Source: a virus
Direction: 5' to 3' (one strand)
IMG/VR virus record: IMGVR_UViG_3300043399_000487
Coordinates: 1 to 47,542 of that record
Length of the DNA stretch: 47,542 bases
Made by a program: the position numbers and the translations under genes. The notes beneath the pieces were generated by a model that was given only the letters and a program-made list of their open reading frames with translations, was not told the origin of the DNA and searched no databases. Below are positions 46,157-47,542 of this stretch, in pieces. The stretch's first letter is position 1. Each line of letters starts with the position of its first letter.

Positions 46157-46172
46157 TTGAAATCGATTGCAA
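46157..46172. repeat. 16-bp dyad box, copy 16
   Basis: TTGAAATCGATTGCAA, in the intergenic region upstream of the 46248 gene. Confidence 0.75.
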
Positions 46173-46247
46173 TCTGGCGCTTTTCTCGCAGTATCTGGGG
46201 TAATACAATGGGTCTTTCCTAACACACACCACAACGGAGACACTGCA

Positions 46248-46499
46248 ATGCAACGACGCGAAATAACACTTGACCAATTGGCTGAGATGTACCGGCAGGC
46301 ATTTGACCATGTGGCGAATCCCGCAGACTGGCGGGGGCCTATTGACTGCTATGTTCCTTGGGAAGTCTCGAATATCTACGTGCAGGCTATTGAGTTTATG
46401 ACGGGAGTAGCCCCTGATTGTGAGTACATATCCCAGAATGCACGCACTCTGGCGCATATTACCTGCGTCGGGTATCGCAACGGCCCGTGCGGAGGGTGA
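46248..46499 (+). CDS. Hypothetical protein, 83 aa
   Basis: ATG 46248 after ACAACGGAGACACTGC, a leader shared with the 35032 gene. Helical (TLDQLAEMYRQAFDHVA), ending GYRNGPCGG. Unknown. Confidence 0.6.
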   Translation: MQRREITLDQLAEMYRQAFDHVANPADWRGPIDCYVPWEVSNIYVQAIEFMTGVAPDCEYISQNARTLAHITCVGYRNGPCGG

Positions 46500-46503
46500 C
46501 ATC

Positions 46504-46638
46504 ATGTGCCATTACAAACAGCAGTGTTCGGGTGACACGGGCAGGAATACCGATGCTCTCGTGGGCAGGGCTATTCTCTGGATGTTCGCCATCATAGGGT
46601 TTATTGATATTGCTACTGGGGGGCTATTGTGGCGCTAG
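46504..46638 (+). CDS. Small single-span membrane protein, 44 aa
   Basis: ATG 46504 after GGAGGG. Polar start with two Cys, then one transmembrane helix (AILWMFAIIGFIDIATGGLL). Unknown. Confidence 0.6.
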   Translation: MCHYKQQCSGDTGRNTDALVGRAILWMFAIIGFIDIATGGLLWR

Positions 46639-46988
46639 TTACTCGTTTCTTCCTTATTATAGGCGACAGGCGTTCGGTGGTTCTACGTCCCGTGTTGGAT
46701 AGTAACGGCGAAGTGGTTCTGTACAAAGCGATGGATGACGCGTTTGCTGCGGTATCCCGTGACGCGTACGACGGCATAGCGATGGTTCGTGATATCAGAG
46801 TGGAGGACACGGATAAAACGCTGACTCTCTCCCAGCTAGTGTATTACGGTAAAAGGAAAGGCACTGTTGTCGACCCTCTATACCGCTTGGACTTACCTGA
46901 CAATTTGCCCGTGTTCCGGGAGGCCGCAGTATTGAGCCGTCTGGAAAAAAGGAAGATACGCGTACGAAAAGGTACTGGCGTAAAGTAG
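46629..46988 (+). CDS. Hypothetical protein, 119 aa
   Basis: GTG 46629 lies inside the previous gene, after a run of G. Alpha/beta (TRFFLIIGDRRSVVLRPVL), basic C-terminus (RKIRVRKGTG). Unknown. Confidence 0.6.
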   Translation: MALVTRFFLIIGDRRSVVLRPVLDSNGEVVLYKAMDDAFAAVSRDAYDGIAMVRDIRVEDTDKTLTLSQLVYYGKRKGTVVDPLYRLDLPDNLPVFREAAVLSRLEKRKIRVRKGTGVK

Positions 46989-46998
46989 GGAGGAGGAG

Positions 46999-47235
46999 AT
47001 GGAAGCACCATACAGCATTCTGGTAGAAGACTTGGGGAACCATCAATACATGATAGTGTATGGCTTCCTTCGAGCGGTAGCACATAAACAAATGGGTGCT
47101 CCTTTGTCTTTACGGATTAGCCCAACGGGGCGGGTGGTAACACTCACGAACTATATAGTGGATGTCCGTACAAGAACCATATCCGATCTGGTGGGGGGCG
47201 GGAATGAAACTAGGAACAGCAGTGACACTATATAG
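46999..47235 (+). CDS. Hypothetical protein, 78 aa
   Basis: ATG 46999 after GGGAGGAGG. Beta-rich (YSILVEDLGNHQYMIVYGF, SLRISPTGRVVTL). Overlaps the next small gene. Unknown. Confidence 0.6.
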   Translation: MEAPYSILVEDLGNHQYMIVYGFLRAVAHKQMGAPLSLRISPTGRVVTLTNYIVDVRTRTISDLVGGGNETRNSSDTI

Positions 47236-47302
47236 GGTACTCCTATTAGCCATAGGTACCGTGCTTATAACCCAAGCAATTGTACGTACCCTCTTCTTCT
47301 GA
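47204..47302 (+). CDS. 32-aa membrane peptide
   Basis: ATG 47204 after GGTGGGGGGCGGGA; one hydrophobic helix (TLYRVLLLAIGTVLITQAIV). Overlaps the upstream gene by 32 nt. Confidence 0.5.
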   Translation: MKLGTAVTLYRVLLLAIGTVLITQAIVRTLFF

Positions 47303-47303
47303 A

Positions 47304-47319
47304 TTTCGGCGGGGGAGGT
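47304..47319 (+). repeat. 16-nt direct repeat, left copy
   Basis: TTTCGGCGGGGGAGGT, identical to 47440-47455. It contains a strong Shine-Dalgarno and precedes a short reading frame (GTG 47326, MTTYIAHRAYIVAYL). Confidence 0.7.
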
Positions 47320-47439
47320 TAATGAGTGACAACCTATATAGCACATAGAGCATATATAGTGGCATATCTATAAGACGACTATATAGACAACCTGTTCCTA
47401 CCATCGCTATCTATTCCCTAGTCTTACCCTGTACTGCCT

Positions 47440-47455
47440 TTTCGGCGGGGGAGGT
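47440..47455 (+). repeat. 16-nt direct repeat, right copy
   Basis: TTTCGGCGGGGGAGGT just before GTG 47457. Confidence 0.7.
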
Positions 47456-47456
47456 A

Positions 47457-47542
47457 GTGAATACATATATAGATAACAACATAAGAGACTATATAAGTGA
47501 CCTGCTCTACTGTATATGTATCGCCTACTTAATAGGTGTTAT
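47457..47542 (+). CDS. Start of a possible small membrane protein, truncated by the window
   Basis: GTG 47457, two bases after GGGGGAGGTA, stays open to the window end (MNTYIDNNIRDYISDLLYC, then ICIAYLIGV). The opening M-x-TYI resembles the short frame after the left repeat copy, so this may be a duplicated unit. Confidence 0.4.
   Translation, partial: MNTYIDNNIRDYISDLLYCICIAYLIGV

Larger units (their letters stand above)
47152..47495 (+). repeat. TATATAG repeat cluster near the window's right end
   Basis: TATATAG occurs six times, with one TATATAA variant, across about 340 nt, several as ACTATATAG. The stretch 47303-47456 has no convincing gene. The hexamers could be stacked -10 elements or binding sites. 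Confidence 0.55.

Noticed and set aside
45906-46505. Long minus-strand open frame (199 codons) over 45870-46499
   Set aside because: It is antisense to two well-supported + strand genes, has no ribosome binding site or promoter on the minus strand, and its sequence resembles no protein.

Overview
The window is a densely packed stretch of a tailed double-stranded DNA bacteriophage genome (Caudoviricetes). Essentially every gene lies on the + strand, and many start and stop codons overlap as ATGA or TAATG. It carries a terminase small/large pair and a full phage replication, recombination and nucleotide toolkit. There are no rRNA or tRNA genes, no CRISPR array and no integrase. Shine-Dalgarno sites and sigma70-type promoters suggest a bacterial host of proteobacterial type, but the host cannot be named from this sequence. 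No virion structural gene other than the terminase is recognisable, so head and tail genes must lie outside the window.

Layout. (1) 0.2-5 kb: a Ycf46-like AAA+ ATPase with DUF1257 (Ycf35-like) and DUF2997 partners. The ATPase Walker A motif is split by an intein, and a free-standing HNH homing endonuclease gene sits inside the cassette. (2) 5-17.7 kb: replication module with an initiator-like winged-helix protein (and a possible origin inside its gene), a degenerate AAA+ loader-like protein, DnaB helicase, a family A DNA polymerase fused to a UDG-like domain, a CHC2/TOPRIM primase, an SSB-like protein and a UvsW-like SF2 helicase. (3) 17.7-21.2 kb: recombination module with RecA, two PD-(D/E)XK nucleases and a RuvC-like resolvase. 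(4) 21.3-26 kb: a KAKGKT-repeat protein, two ParB-domain proteins (one fused to a methyltransferase), DUF1653 and a CmoA-like methyltransferase. (5) 26-34.5 kb: terminase, then nucleotide metabolism (ThyX, a putative dUTPase-like protein, dUTPase, class II ribonucleotide reductase). (6) 34.7-47.5 kb: about 35 very small genes of unknown function, punctuated by promoters, hairpins and a recurrent leader element. This looks like an early or host-takeover region.

The most striking element is the DNA polymerase intein. Its splicing blocks are in the polymerase frame, but the homing endonuclease is a complete HNH gene with its own Shine-Dalgarno site in a different reading frame, overprinted on the intein linker. 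The two other inteins (AAA ATPase, terminase) carry in-frame HNH and LAGLIDADG domains. The phage therefore holds three inteins, each inserted in or beside an active-site motif of a core gene, in three different architectures.

A second genome-wide feature is a 16-bp dyad with consensus TTGMAATYRATTKCAA. I count 16 copies between positions 205 and 46172, mostly between a stop codon and the next Shine-Dalgarno site. It looks like the binding site of a phage-specific regulator or genome-organising protein.
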